From the NCBI GenBank assembly GCA_048268105.1, contig JBLWWH010000002.1, positions 62,001 to 126,000 on the forward strand: DNA of 64,000 nt, given 5' to 3'. Origin of the DNA: Profundicola sp048268105 (GTDB lineage: Bacteria; Bacteroidota; Bacteroidia; Flavobacteriales; Weeksellaceae). The notes beneath the pieces were generated by a model. That model searched no databases. It was given only the letters and a program-made list of their open reading frames with translations, and was not told the DNA's origin. The first letter of the stretch is position 1. Each line of letters opens with the position of its first letter. Shown here piece after piece: positions 33,808-42,576 of this stretch. The position numbers and the translations under genes are program-made.

Positions 33808-36564
33808 TTATTCGTTTAAGTTAAATACGTTATTGATCACTCTTTCTTGGTTTACGCTCCATCTTTTATATGAACCTGAAGCCGGAGCAGCACTCGCTCT
33901 TGGCGAAATAAGCTTCCAAGGTAGTTCTCTTAGGTGCATTAAAATAAATGACCACGCACCCATATTTTCTGGCTCTTCTTGTGCCCAAACTAAATCTGCT
34001 TTAGGGTAAGAAGAAATTATTTCTTGCATTTTGTCTTTATGTAAAGGATAAAGTTGTTCTAATCTAACTAAAGCAACTTTTTCATCTTTGATTTCTTCTT
34101 TTTTCTCTAATAAATCATAATATAATTTACCTGTACAGAATACAATTCTTTCTACTTTCTTTTTGTTCTTTACCTCATCTTGAATAATCGGTTGGAATCC
34201 TCCTTCTGCTAATTCTTCTATTGTGGAATTAACTTTTGGATGACGTAGTAAACTCTTAGGTGTGAAAATTACCAATGGCTTACGGTAATCTGCCTTCATC
34301 TGTCTTCTCAATAAGTGGTAGAAGTTAGCTGGCGTAGTACAATTGGCAATAATCATATTACCTTGAGCACACATTTGCAAGTATCTTTCTACACGTGCAG
34401 ATGAATGTTCAGCACCTTGACCTTCGTATCCGTGTGGTAAAAATTGTACTAATCCATTTTGAATTTTCCATTTATCTTCTGCAGCAGAGATGTATTGATC
34501 TGTTACAATTTGAGCACCATTAGAGAAATCTCCAAATTGAGCTTCCCAAATAGTTAGCGTGTTAGGCGCTGCCATTGCATAACCATAATCAAATCCAAGA
34601 ACTGCATATTCTGACAATAAGGAATTATAAATTTGCATCCTTCCTTGATCATCCTTGATATTATTTAAAAGGATAAATTCTTCTTCAGCATCTTCAGTTT
34701 TTATTACTGCATGACGATGCGAGAATGTACCTCTTTCTACGTCTTCTCCAGATACTCTTACTGCAAATCCTTCTGACAATAGCGAACCATAGGCTAATAG
34801 CTCTGCCATTCCCCAGTCAATTTTGTTATCCTCGAACACCATTTTGTGTCGTTGATCATGTAATCTAACTTCCTTTCTAATGAAATTTTTACCTTCTGGA
34901 AGTGTCGTAATGCTTTTAGAGATTTCTTTGATCTTATCAGCTGGGAATGTAGTATCAATATCTGCTAACATTTCCTCTTCGCGACGAATGGTGTAATCTT
35001 CCCATAAGTCTGGCATGAACGGATCTAAAGAGTTTTTCTCAATCTTTTTAGAAGCTTCGAAGTGATTTTCTAAAATATTCTTGAAGTCCTCCTCCATCTC
35101 AGCGATAAAATCGTCACCTACGATTCCTTCTTTCTCTAATTTTTCTTTATAGATTTCTCTTGCATTGCTATGATTAGCAATAGCTTTATATAGTTTTGGT
35201 TGGGTAAAACGAGGTTCATCACCTTCGTTATGACCATATTTTCTGTAACCTAATAAATCTATAAATACGTCTGATTGGAATTCATTTCTGAAATCAACAG
35301 CAAAACGCACAGCATGAATAACAGCTTCTACATCGTCAGCATTCACATGTAAAACTGGATTTAAATTTACTTTAGCTAAATCTGTACAATACGTACTTGA
35401 TCTACCATCTAAATAATTGGTTGTAAATCCGATTTGATTATTTAATACGATATGAACCGTACCTCCAGTTTTATAACCATCTAGGTCTTCCATCTGAATC
35501 ACCTCATATACAATACCTTGCGCAGCAATTGCAGCATCTCCATGGATTAAGATAGGCATTGCTTTTTTGAAATCCTTGTTATATTTTACATCAATTTTAG
35601 CTCTCGTAATCCCCTCTACAATGGCGTTTACAGTTTCTAGGTGAGATGGATTTGGTGCTAAATTAATCTTAACTTCTTTTCCGCCTGGGGTTTTGGTTAA
35701 AGTAGATGAACCTAAGTGATACTTAACGTCACCATCAAAGAACTCATCTTCAAAATCTTTCTTTTCGAACTCAGAGAAAATCTGGGAATATGATTTTCTA
35801 AATACATTTGCAAGAACATTCAAACGTCCTCGGTGTGCCATACCCACAACAAATTCCTCTACTCCTTGATCTGCTCCTCTATGAATAATTTCATCTAAAG
35901 CAGGGATAATTGATTCGTTTCCTTCTACAGAGAATCTTTTCTGACCAACAAATTTGGTATGTAGAAATCGTTCAAAAGCAACAGCTTCATTTAATTTATG
36001 AAGCGCCTGTCTTTTTTCTTCTTTAGAAAGAATAGGTTGTTTTAAATTTTTATTCAACCAATTCTGAATCCAAGCGATAATTTCAGGGTTTCGAATATAC
36101 ATGTATTCGATTCCGATAGAACCGCAATACATATCTTCTAGGTGTTGAATTATTTCTCTTAAACTAGCTTTACCACCTATTCCTAAGATTTCACCTGCCT
36201 CGAAATATTTATCTAAGTCATCTTGACTTAGTCCAAAATTCTCTAGATCTAGGGTTGGTGTATAAGTTCTTCTGGTACGAACAGGGTTTGTTTTTGTAAA
36301 CAAGTGACCTCTCTTTCGGTATGCGTTGATTAAGTCAATGACTTTAAATTCCTTTTGAATTTCTTCGGGAACTCCCGTTACGCCAGATTGGTTGTCTACA
36401 ATTTCCTGGACCGAAAAACCATTATAGCTTTGTGAGCCAAAGTCGTATCCTTGAAAGAAGGTACGCCATGAAGCATCAACCGAATCAGGGAATTGTTTGT
36501 ATTTTTCATAGAGGTTATCTATGTATTCTGCATGCACAGCATTTAGAAATGAAAATCGATCCAT
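33808..36564 (-). CDS. odhA: 2-oxoglutarate dehydrogenase E1 component
   Basis: 918 residues. The thiamine-diphosphate enzyme decarboxylates 2-oxoglutarate and succinylates the E2 lipoyl group in the TCA cycle. Visible motifs are the N-terminal FLNAVHAEYIDNLYEKYKQF segment, GMAHRGRLNVLANV, the TPP site around HGDAAIAAQGIVYE to VLNNQIGFTTN, GYRKYGHNEGDEPRFTQP, and the C-terminal QEEPENMGAWSF. Length is normal. It is the first gene of odhA-odhB. Confidence 0.97.
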   Translation of the reverse strand: MDRFSFLNAVHAEYIDNLYEKYKQFPDSVDASWRTFFQGYDFGSQSYNGFSVQEIVDNQSGVTGVPEEIQKEFKVIDLINAYRKRGHLFTKTNPVRTRRTYTPTLDLENFGLSQDDLDKYFEAGEILGIGGKASLREIIQHLEDMYCGSIGIEYMYIRNPEIIAWIQNWLNKNLKQPILSKEEKRQALHKLNEAVAFERFLHTKFVGQKRFSVEGNESIIPALDEIIHRGADQGVEEFVVGMAHRGRLNVLANVFRKSYSQIFSEFEKKDFEDEFFDGDVKYHLGSSTLTKTPGGKEVKINLAPNPSHLETVNAIVEGITRAKIDVKYNKDFKKAMPILIHGDAAIAAQGIVYEVIQMEDLDGYKTGGTVHIVLNNQIGFTTNYLDGRSSTYCTDLAKVNLNPVLHVNADDVEAVIHAVRFAVDFRNEFQSDVFIDLLGYRKYGHNEGDEPRFTQPKLYKAIANHSNAREIYKEKLEKEGIVGDDFIAEMEEDFKNILENHFEASKKIEKNSLDPFMPDLWEDYTIRREEEMLADIDTTFPADKIKEISKSITTLPEGKNFIRKEVRLHDQRHKMVFEDNKIDWGMAELLAYGSLLSEGFAVRVSGEDVERGTFSHRHAVIKTEDAEEEFILLNNIKDDQGRMQIYNSLLSEYAVLGFDYGYAMAAPNTLTIWEAQFGDFSNGAQIVTDQYISAAEDKWKIQNGLVQFLPHGYEGQGAEHSSARVERYLQMCAQGNMIIANCTTPANFYHLLRRQMKADYRKPLVIFTPKSLLRHPKVNSTIEELAEGGFQPIIQDEVKNKKKVERIVFCTGKLYYDLLEKKEEIKDEKVALVRLEQLYPLHKDKMQEIISSYPKADLVWAQEEPENMGAWSFILMHLRELPWKLISPRASAAPASGSYKRWSVNQERVINNVFNLNE

Positions 36565-36595
36565 ATTTTAATTTAATCGAATTATAATATAAGTA

Positions 36596-36603
36596 CAAAG
36601 TTA
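36596..36603 (-). promoter_or_regulatory. -7 box of odhA-odhB
   Basis: Minus-strand TAACTTTG, 31 bp before the odhA ATG. No TTG is seen at the -33 position. Confidence 0.55.
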
Positions 36604-36693
36604 CTATTTTAATTGAAAATAAAGAATAGAAAAACTTGAAAGGTTAGACCTATTTTCTATAACAGTATTTGTTTAAAGTATAAAAATAAAAAA

Positions 36694-36711
36694 AACCCAC
36701 CGAAGTGGGTT
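36694..36711 (-). terminator. Intrinsic terminator of the barrel gene at 36740
   Basis: Stem AACCCAC / GTGGGTT with a CGAA tetraloop, followed on the minus strand by seven T and more A/T; 28 bp past the stop. Confidence 0.85.
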
Positions 36712-36739
36712 CATTTATTTTATTTTTCTCTCAATCTAA

Positions 36740-37384
36740 TTAGAATTGGTAACCAATACCTACTTGGAATACACCGTTTTTGAAGTCATTATCATTACCA
36801 ACATTTTCAAACATGTCAGAATCCTCATCATAAACATTAGATAAACCTAAGTTATATCTAGCATCAATTGTAAGACCCATTGGTGATTTATATCCAGCTC
36901 CTAATAATAGACCAAAATCAGTACCTTTCATTCCATCAGTTGCATCATCAACTGTCGTACTAATTGACCCAACTTTACTTTCGTATTCCGCTCCTGTTAA
37001 AAATCCTATTTGTGGACCTGCTTGAATGTTAAACCCATCTGCGATATAGAATTTCGCTAATACTGGAACGTTAATATATTGCGTTTTTAATTCAGTACTT
37101 CCGTTAACACCTAAAAATTCACCTTCAGTTTTTGCACCTTGTGTAGAGTAAATAACCTCTGGTTGAACTGAAAATCTCTCAGAAACTGGAACCTCAACAA
37201 ATAAACCAGCGTGGAATCCACTCAATGATTTAGTATCTAATCCTTCTGGTGTGTCACCTCTTAGGTTAGACATATTGTAACCAGCTCTCGCTCCAATCTG
37301 TAATGCTTCCGTGTTTAAATTCTGCGCATTCATTCCAATCATTCCCATTACTGCAACTGCAGCTGATAAAACTAACTTCTTCAT
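36740..37384 (-). CDS. PorT-type outer-membrane beta-barrel protein
   Basis: 214 residues from the ATG at 37384 (MKKLVLSAAVAVMGM), the true signal peptide; the longest frame has 23 extra codons without signal character. The mature part has alternating strands with IGARAGYNMSNLRGD, FHAGLFVEVPVSERFSVQPE, YINVPVLAKFYIADGFNIQAGPQ and the C-terminal FQVGIGYQF, matching the outer-membrane beta-barrel family PF13568 that includes PorT. Such proteins are abundant in Bacteroidota and mostly of unknown role. A related but diverged gene lies at 37652. Confidence 0.85.
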   Translation of the reverse strand: MKKLVLSAAVAVMGMIGMNAQNLNTEALQIGARAGYNMSNLRGDTPEGLDTKSLSGFHAGLFVEVPVSERFSVQPEVIYSTQGAKTEGEFLGVNGSTELKTQYINVPVLAKFYIADGFNIQAGPQIGFLTGAEYESKVGSISTTVDDATDGMKGTDFGLLLGAGYKSPMGLTIDARYNLGLSNVYDEDSDMFENVGNDNDFKNGVFQVGIGYQF

Positions 37385-37597
37385 TTGTATAATTTTTTTT
37401 ATTATGCTTGAGTAGTGTTCAAGGCTCGTGCCAAAATGGGTTTCAATCAACACTGAAAATTATATCATCTATTTAAATAAATAGAAATCTACAAATGTAT
37501 ATAATTGTATTACAGCTATTTATTAAGAAAAACTATTATCTAAAAAAGTTTCTTCAAGATAATTTTATGTAACTTATATCACACCTATAAAAAGTGA

Positions 37598-37630
37598 AAA
37601 AGCCATTTTGATATTTTCAAAATGGCTTTT
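37598..37630 (-). terminator. Intrinsic terminator of the barrel gene at 37652
   Basis: Perfect 13-bp stem AAAAGCCATTTTG / CAAAATGGCTTTT, 7-nt loop, 22 bp past the stop. Confidence 0.88.
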
Positions 37631-37651
37631 GATTCATAAAAGTTTAGTTTA

Positions 37652-38164
37652 TTAGAATTTGTAACCTACGCCTATATTCAAGGTATTTGTCTTTAAACTA
37701 ATTCCATCTAAATCTCCTGTATAATAATTATTTAATTGGAAGCCATATCGAGCTTCTGCTAAAAATTTCTCTGTAAAATCGTAGCCTACACCAAGTGCTA
37801 ATCCAAAATTGAAACTTGAATAATCGTCACCCACGTCTTCAAAATCGAATAAAAACTGAGGACCGGCCTGTACATTGAAACCTTGCGCTACATAATACTT
37901 CGCCATGATAGGAATTTGCAAAGCAAATTCACCATCAATAACAGCAGCATTAATAGCAGGTTGAATTTCAAAACCTTCACTTAACGGGAATTGTTTAAAA
38001 ACTCCAGCATAAAAACCAGTTTCAGAATTGGAATTGTCACCTATGCCTTCTATGTCTATTTTGGCCATTCCCATTAATAATCCTGCGTTTACACCAAATC
38101 CCGTTTGTGCGTTAATGGCATTCATCATAAAAAATGCCGTAACTAATAGAAATAATTTTTTCAT
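37652..38164 (-). CDS. PorT-type outer-membrane beta-barrel protein, smaller paralogue
   Basis: 170 residues, signal peptide ending NAINAQ. It shares the order of motifs with the neighbour at 36740: FGVNAGLLMG, FYAGVFKQFPLSEGFEIQP, LQIPIMAKYYVAQGFNVQAGPQ, and the C-terminal LNIGVGYKF. It is shorter by some 45 residues, mainly in predicted extracellular loops. The two are diverged paralogues, each with its own terminator. The substrate or partner is unknown. Confidence 0.85.
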   Translation of the reverse strand: MKKLFLLVTAFFMMNAINAQTGFGVNAGLLMGMAKIDIEGIGDNSNSETGFYAGVFKQFPLSEGFEIQPAINAAVIDGEFALQIPIMAKYYVAQGFNVQAGPQFLFDFEDVGDDYSSFNFGLALGVGYDFTEKFLAEARYGFQLNNYYTGDLDGISLKTNTLNIGVGYKF

Positions 38165-38403
38165 AATACATTAAGTTTTTGTTTATCAAGAACTAACATA
38201 TAAATTTTTTTATGAATTATGATAAATTAGGGTTGTATTAACAAAATTTTAACACATAAAAATTACTGAATTTGCAGCTTATTAATTGATTAGATTATAC
38301 GTCTTAAAATGAATAATAAGCATTTCGTCCTTTATATAGTTAAATTGTTTACTTAGATTAAATTTATTTTATAAGCTTAAAAAAACTTTAAACAAAAAAA
38401 ATT

Positions 38404-38419
38404 GGCCTATTTCTAGGCC
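38404..38419 (-). terminator. Intrinsic terminator of guaB
   Basis: Stem GGCCTA / TAGGCC with TTTC loop, followed on the minus strand by a run of T; 36 bp past the guaB stop. Confidence 0.8.
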
Positions 38420-38454
38420 GATTCAAAATCATTTCTATTTTAAATACCTATATA

Positions 38455-39924
38455 TTATATAGAATAATTTGGTGCTTCTTTGGTGATAGTGATATCATGT
38501 GGGTGACTTTCTTGTAGTCCTGCGTTGGTAATCCTTACCATTTTTGAGTTCTCGATCAAGTCTGGAATTGTTTCTGTTCCACAATAACCCATTCCTGAGC
38601 GTAATCCACCACAAAGTTGGTAAACAACATCTTTCACTGCTCCTTTGTAAGGAACTCTTCCTTCAATCCCTTCCGGAACTAATTTTTTTGCCTCTACAGA
38701 TTTATTTTGGAAGTATCTATCACTACTTCCACGCTTCATTGCTGCCAATGAACCCATACCTTGATAAATCTTAAATTTTCTTCCTTGGAAAATAACTTCT
38801 TCTCCTGGCGCTTCTTCGGTTCCAGCAAACAGACCTCCTAACATAACACAATTGGCTCCTGACGCAATAGCTTTTACGATATCTCCAGATAATTTAATAC
38901 CACCGTCTGCAATTACTGAAACATTATGCTGTTTTGCATATTGATATACGTCATAAATGGCAGAAAGTTGAGGAACTCCAACACCAGCTACAACACGTGT
39001 AGTACATATTGAACCTGGACCCACACCTACTTTTAATGCGTTTGCACCCGCGTCAATCAGCATTTTAGCAGCTTCTGCCGTTACAATATTTCCACCTACC
39101 AAATCTAAATCTGGGAAAGCGTTTCTTACTTCTTTCAACTTATTGATAACTCCTTGTGAATGACCGTGAGCCGAGTCAATGGCAATAATATCTACTCCTT
39201 TGTCTACCAAAGCTTGAACGCGCTCTAAGGTATCTGCGCCTACACCAACCCCTGCACCAACGCGTAATCTACCTTGGCTATCTTTACAAGAATTAGGGAA
39301 TTCGGCTAAGTTATCGATATCCTTAATCGTAATTAATCCAATTAATTTATTGTCATTATCAACAATAGGTAATTTCTCTATTCTATTTTTTAATAAAATT
39401 TCTTTAGCATCGTCTAGGCTTGTATTGAAATCTGAAGTTACCAAATTTTCTTTGGTCATAACATCTACAACCCTTTGCTGCATATCTGTTTGATATCTTA
39501 TATCTCGATTGGTTAAGATTCCAATCAAACTACCGTCTTCTGTAATAACAGGCAATCCAGAGATTTTATACTTGCGCATTAGGTCTTCTGCATCTTGCAG
39601 TACTTGATCCGGACGTAGCGTAATAGGATCTGAGATCATTCCATTCTCCGAACGCTTTACCATGTCAATCTCTTGCGCTTGACGCTTGATAGACATGTTT
39701 TTATGAATGAAAGACAAACCACCCTCTCTTGCCAAGGCAATAGCTAGTTTTGATTCAGAAACGGTGTCCATAGCTGCACTCACTATAGGAATTTGCAGTT
39801 GGATTTTCTCCGTTAATTTCGTTTCAATATTTACTTCAGATGGAAGTGTTTGGGAGTAAGCTGGAACAAGTAATAGATCATCGAATGTGTATCCTTCTTG
39901 TACAATTTTATCGGCTAAAGACAT
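38455..39924 (-). CDS. guaB: Inosine-5'-monophosphate dehydrogenase
   Basis: 489 residues. It oxidises IMP to XMP with NAD, the committed step of guanine nucleotide synthesis. The TIM barrel carries a tandem CBS pair (about 95-205, MRKYKISGLPVITEDGSLIG and LLKNRIEKLPIVDNDNKLIG). The catalytic Cys lies in GVGPGSICTTRVVAGVG and the flap in AMKRGSSDRYFQ. Length is normal. Confidence 0.98.
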   Translation of the reverse strand: MSLADKIVQEGYTFDDLLLVPAYSQTLPSEVNIETKLTEKIQLQIPIVSAAMDTVSESKLAIALAREGGLSFIHKNMSIKRQAQEIDMVKRSENGMISDPITLRPDQVLQDAEDLMRKYKISGLPVITEDGSLIGILTNRDIRYQTDMQQRVVDVMTKENLVTSDFNTSLDDAKEILLKNRIEKLPIVDNDNKLIGLITIKDIDNLAEFPNSCKDSQGRLRVGAGVGVGADTLERVQALVDKGVDIIAIDSAHGHSQGVINKLKEVRNAFPDLDLVGGNIVTAEAAKMLIDAGANALKVGVGPGSICTTRVVAGVGVPQLSAIYDVYQYAKQHNVSVIADGGIKLSGDIVKAIASGANCVMLGGLFAGTEEAPGEEVIFQGRKFKIYQGMGSLAAMKRGSSDRYFQNKSVEAKKLVPEGIEGRVPYKGAVKDVVYQLCGGLRSGMGYCGTETIPDLIENSKMVRITNAGLQESHPHDITITKEAPNYSI

Positions 39925-39941
39925 AGTGCATTTTTGCCGAA

Positions 39942-39949
39942 CAAAATTA
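39942..39949 (-). promoter_or_regulatory. -7 box of guaB
   Basis: Minus-strand TAATTTTG, 17 bp before the ATG. Confidence 0.5.
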
Positions 39950-40113
39950 AGGATTTATTTTGATTAAATTTATATAGACCTCAAAAAATAGGAATAAATA
40001 GGTGTTAAACTTTAAATTAAATTCAATCAAAGTCACGCGTTATCATTAAAAATATAACTTTAATCCTATAATGAAAGTGTTAACTTTAAACCAGCAGACT
40101 TCAACTAAATTAA

Positions 40114-40146
40114 AAACACTCACAAAATAAATCATTATGAGTGTTT
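40114..40146 (-). terminator. Hairpin after rnpB, probable terminator
   Basis: Stem AAACACTCA / TGAGTGTTT with a 15-nt loop, 15 bp past the mature 3' end of RNase P RNA. The T run after it is modest (TTTTTAATTTAG). Confidence 0.55.
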
Positions 40147-40160
40147 AAATTAAAAAAATA

Positions 40161-40468
40161 CAGTCTATAAGCCGGATTCTGTTCTTGCCTAAGCAATTGC
40201 TTGTCATTTATCTGGGCATTACATTACTGCAATGCTCTAGCTGCTTACCCCTCAGCATCGAGCGTGCAACTCTTAACAGCTGATATACATAGCATTGCAC
40301 CACACAGAGTTTACCTGGTTTCACTACAGCCGAACTGTACATACTTTCTGTTGCACTGGTCCTCCCCTAAATCAGAGATCTAGGGTGATGGGTGTTACCC
40401 ATTGCGTCGCACTATGGTGTCCGGACTTTCCTCCTAATTCTAAATCGAATTAAGCGACAAGCCGACTG
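40161..40468 (-). ncRNA. rnpB: RNase P RNA
   Basis: On the minus strand the universally conserved elements appear in order: GAGGAAAGTCCGGACACC with AGTGCGACG near the 5' end, ACAGAAAGTA and GTGAAACCAGGTAAACTC in the middle, AGGGGTAAGCAGCTAGAGC, and GATAAATGACAAGC followed by ACAGAATCCGGCTTATAG at the 3' end. The 5' and 3' halves of the P4 pairing are therefore present. This ribozyme cuts 5' leaders from pre-tRNA together with RnpA. The ends are estimated from the promoter box and the terminal helix, to within a few bases. About 308 nt, type A like. Confidence 0.96.
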
Positions 40469-40473
40469 AAATG

Positions 40474-40481
40474 CAAAGATA
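40474..40481 (-). promoter_or_regulatory. -7 box of rnpB
   Basis: Minus-strand TATCTTTG ending about six bases before the predicted RNA start. It is back to back with the sufE box 30 bp away. Confidence 0.6.
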
Positions 40482-40511
40482 GTTGTTTATATAATATCTT
40501 GACATATTTAT

Positions 40512-40519
40512 TACCTTTG
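40512..40519 (+). promoter_or_regulatory. -7 box of sufE, leaderless arrangement
   Basis: TACCTTTG followed by CGAC and the ATG at 40524. The start point expected from the consensus falls on or next to the ATG. Confidence 0.6.
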
Positions 40520-40523
40520 CGAC

Positions 40524-40949
40524 ATGACAATTCAAGATAGACAAGCAGAGATTGTAGACGAGTTTTCATTTTTTGATGACTGGCAACAACGTTATGAATA
40601 TTTGATAGATTTAGGTAGATCTTTACAACCTATGTCCGAAGAGGCTAAATCAGCAGGAAAATTGGTGAAAGGATGCCAATCAAATGTGTGGTTAGATGCT
40701 AAAATGGATGGTGATACGATTGTTTTCGAAGCAGATAGTGATGCTATTTTACCAAAAGGGATTGCTGCGCTATTAGTTCGTTTATATAGCGGACAAAAGC
40801 CAGAAGATATTCTACAAAGTAATGAGTCATTTATTAATGATATTGGCTTACAAGAATTCTTATCACCTACGCGTGCCAATGGCTTATTGGCCATGGTCAA
40901 ACAAATTAAGTTTTACGCCATTGCTTTTAAAGCAAAAATGAATTCATAA
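40524..40949 (+). CDS. sufE: SufE-family sulfur acceptor
   Basis: 141 residues. SufE takes sulfane sulfur from the SufS cysteine desulfurase and passes it to the Fe-S scaffold. The receiving Cys 51 lies in KLVKGCQSNVWL; MSEEAKSAGK before it and FLSPTRANGLLAMV near the C-terminus are family features. The suf cluster is not here, although a SufT-like gene lies 7 kb away (47651). The gene overlaps no neighbour; a glycosyltransferase gene begins 4 bp after its stop. Confidence 0.95.
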   Translation: MTIQDRQAEIVDEFSFFDDWQQRYEYLIDLGRSLQPMSEEAKSAGKLVKGCQSNVWLDAKMDGDTIVFEADSDAILPKGIAALLVRLYSGQKPEDILQSNESFINDIGLQEFLSPTRANGLLAMVKQIKFYAIAFKAKMNS

Positions 40950-40953
40950 ATCC

Positions 40954-41943
40954 TTGAAAGAACAGCAGCGCATACTTGTTTTCAGGCTTTCATCTTTGGG
41001 TGATGTCGCCTTGTGTGTTCCTGTTATCATGAATGTATTGGAACAAAATTCAGAACTCAGCATTGATTTTGTTACGCCAAGATTCATGCATGATTTATTT
41101 CCTGCTCATGATCGCCTAATGTTTATCGATTTTGATAAAAACGGTAAACATCAAGGTATTTTAGGTCTTTTAAATTTATTAAAAAGCACTGATTTAAAGC
41201 AATATGATGCCATCGCTGATTTACACGAAGTACTTAGAACAAAAGTTTTAGCAACAGCTTCTATTTTAAAAGGTAAAAAAGCAGTTAGCATTAAAAAAGA
41301 TCGCAAAGCAAGAAAAGCTTTAATTAATGGTGAAACTTCACAACCACTCAAACCTACAACAGAAAAATACGCTGATGTCTTCAGAAGATTGGGTTTTAAA
41401 CTAGAATTAGACCATCATTTAAAAAATTATTTATTCGATGCCATTCCTAAGACTCATAAAATTGGTATTGCTCCATTTGCTCGACATCAAGGTAAAATGT
41501 ATCCTATTGATAAATTAAAAGAGGTGGCTAGCGAATTATCCAAAACTTATCCCGTTGAAATTTACGGGAATAAGTCTGAATTAGAAAAATTAAAGGACTG
41601 GAAAAACATCGGCAATATTGTTTTTTGTAGAGGGCATGGACTAAAGGACGAACTAAAACAAATGTCTGAGCTTCAGCTGATGATCAGTATGGATAGTGCT
41701 AATATGCATTTAGCTAGTTTGGTGGGTGTTCCTGTGCTTTCCATTTGGGGTGTAACACATCCCAATGCAGGCTTCTTGGGCTATGGACAATCATGGGAAG
41801 GTATAATTCAAGATGAAAATTGCTCTTGGAGACCTACTTCAGTTTATGGAAACAAACTAGGCCCTAGCGATAATCCTACGGGTTTTGATGGAATTACGCC
41901 GGAAATGATCATTAATAAAACTCAGGATTTTTTAAACAAATAA
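40954..41943 (+). CDS. Glycosyltransferase family 9 (heptosyltransferase-like)
   Basis: 329 residues, start codon TTG at 40954, 4 bp after sufE. The N-terminus ILVFRLSSLGDVALCVPVI and the nucleotide-sugar segment SMDSANMHLASLVGVPVLSIWG are the two halves of the GT9/WaaC-WaaF family, which add heptose or similar sugars to lipopolysaccharide on the inner face of the inner membrane. The sugar cannot be read from sequence. Probably co-transcribed with sufE and the small lipoprotein gene. Confidence 0.88.
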   Translation: MKEQQRILVFRLSSLGDVALCVPVIMNVLEQNSELSIDFVTPRFMHDLFPAHDRLMFIDFDKNGKHQGILGLLNLLKSTDLKQYDAIADLHEVLRTKVLATASILKGKKAVSIKKDRKARKALINGETSQPLKPTTEKYADVFRRLGFKLELDHHLKNYLFDAIPKTHKIGIAPFARHQGKMYPIDKLKEVASELSKTYPVEIYGNKSELEKLKDWKNIGNIVFCRGHGLKDELKQMSELQLMISMDSANMHLASLVGVPVLSIWGVTHPNAGFLGYGQSWEGIIQDENCSWRPTSVYGNKLGPSDNPTGFDGITPEMIINKTQDFLNK

Positions 41944-41948
41944 TTCAT

Positions 41949-42137
41949 ATGAAAAATATTGTCGTTATATCCTGTATTCTACTATTAGCTTCGTGCGAAA
42001 AACCTGCACCTCAACAACCAAAAATCATTTGGAGTGATGTTTATATGGATACAATTTCACAAGATTCCATTACTCCTAAGGATACTATTTCCGTGCAAGA
42101 TTCGATTCAAATCGATTCAATCGAAGTAAGTCTTTAA
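41949..42137 (+). CDS. Very small lipoprotein
   Basis: 62 residues. Signal peptide MKNIVVISCILLLASC with lipobox LASC (Cys 16), then a short proline-rich and Ser/Thr/Asp-rich tail with repeated DSI/DTIS units (MDTISQDSITPKDTISVQDS). It starts 5 bp after the glycosyltransferase stop. No family is recognised. The small mature part would be little more than an acylated, probably unstructured tail at the envelope. Confidence 0.65.
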   Translation: MKNIVVISCILLLASCEKPAPQQPKIIWSDVYMDTISQDSITPKDTISVQDSIQIDSIEVSL

Positions 42138-42332
42138 TCAAGAAAATATTTTTATTAGAAAGTTTATTTTTCTTAATAGACTTAAAAACAAGATTCTACA
42201 AGTAAACTAAAATTTAACTCTTCCCAATTCTTGAAAGGAATGTTTCAGAATTAATCTTTTGGCATATACTTTGAAATATATCTATCAACTAACAAACTAA
42301 ACCTATAGTCACTAACCTAAGACTATGAAAGC

Positions 42333-42360
42333 AACCGAAGATTTATTCTTCGGTTTTTTT
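42333..42360 (+). terminator. Intrinsic terminator overlapping the 3' end of the convergent gene
   Basis: Perfect 8-bp stem AACCGAAG / CTTCGGTT with a 7-nt loop and seven T on the plus strand. It serves the sufE operon or a small RNA upstream. The stem contains the stop codon and last codons of the minus-strand gene at 42343. Confidence 0.88.
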
Positions 42361-42576
42361 ATTTTCTGTAGAATTGGGATTTTCCCAAAGAAACTTTTCT
42401 CTTGTCATTTTATTTCTTCTCCAATATAGAAATAAGGGGAATGTAATTAAAAACATGAAAATAGTTCCAAACCCGTAAAGCTTATGTTTAATAGGATCAT
42501 CTTGATAATCAAAATAAATTCCGGCTATAATAAGTCCGATGGAAATGAATGCACTAAGTATAAGTAGGTATTTCAT
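42343..42576 (-). CDS. Small two-span membrane protein
   Basis: 77 residues with two hydrophobic helices (about 3-22 and 36-52) and a basic/acidic C-terminal tail. No family recognised. Its start overlaps the stop of the LysE-family gene by 4 bp (ATGA), so it is translated in coupling and may support the same transport or envelope function. The end of the gene encodes part of a terminator for the opposite strand. Confidence 0.75.
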   Translation of the reverse strand: MKYLLILSAFISIGLIIAGIYFDYQDDPIKHKLYGFGTIFMFLITFPLFLYWRRNKMTREKFLWENPNSTENKKTEE

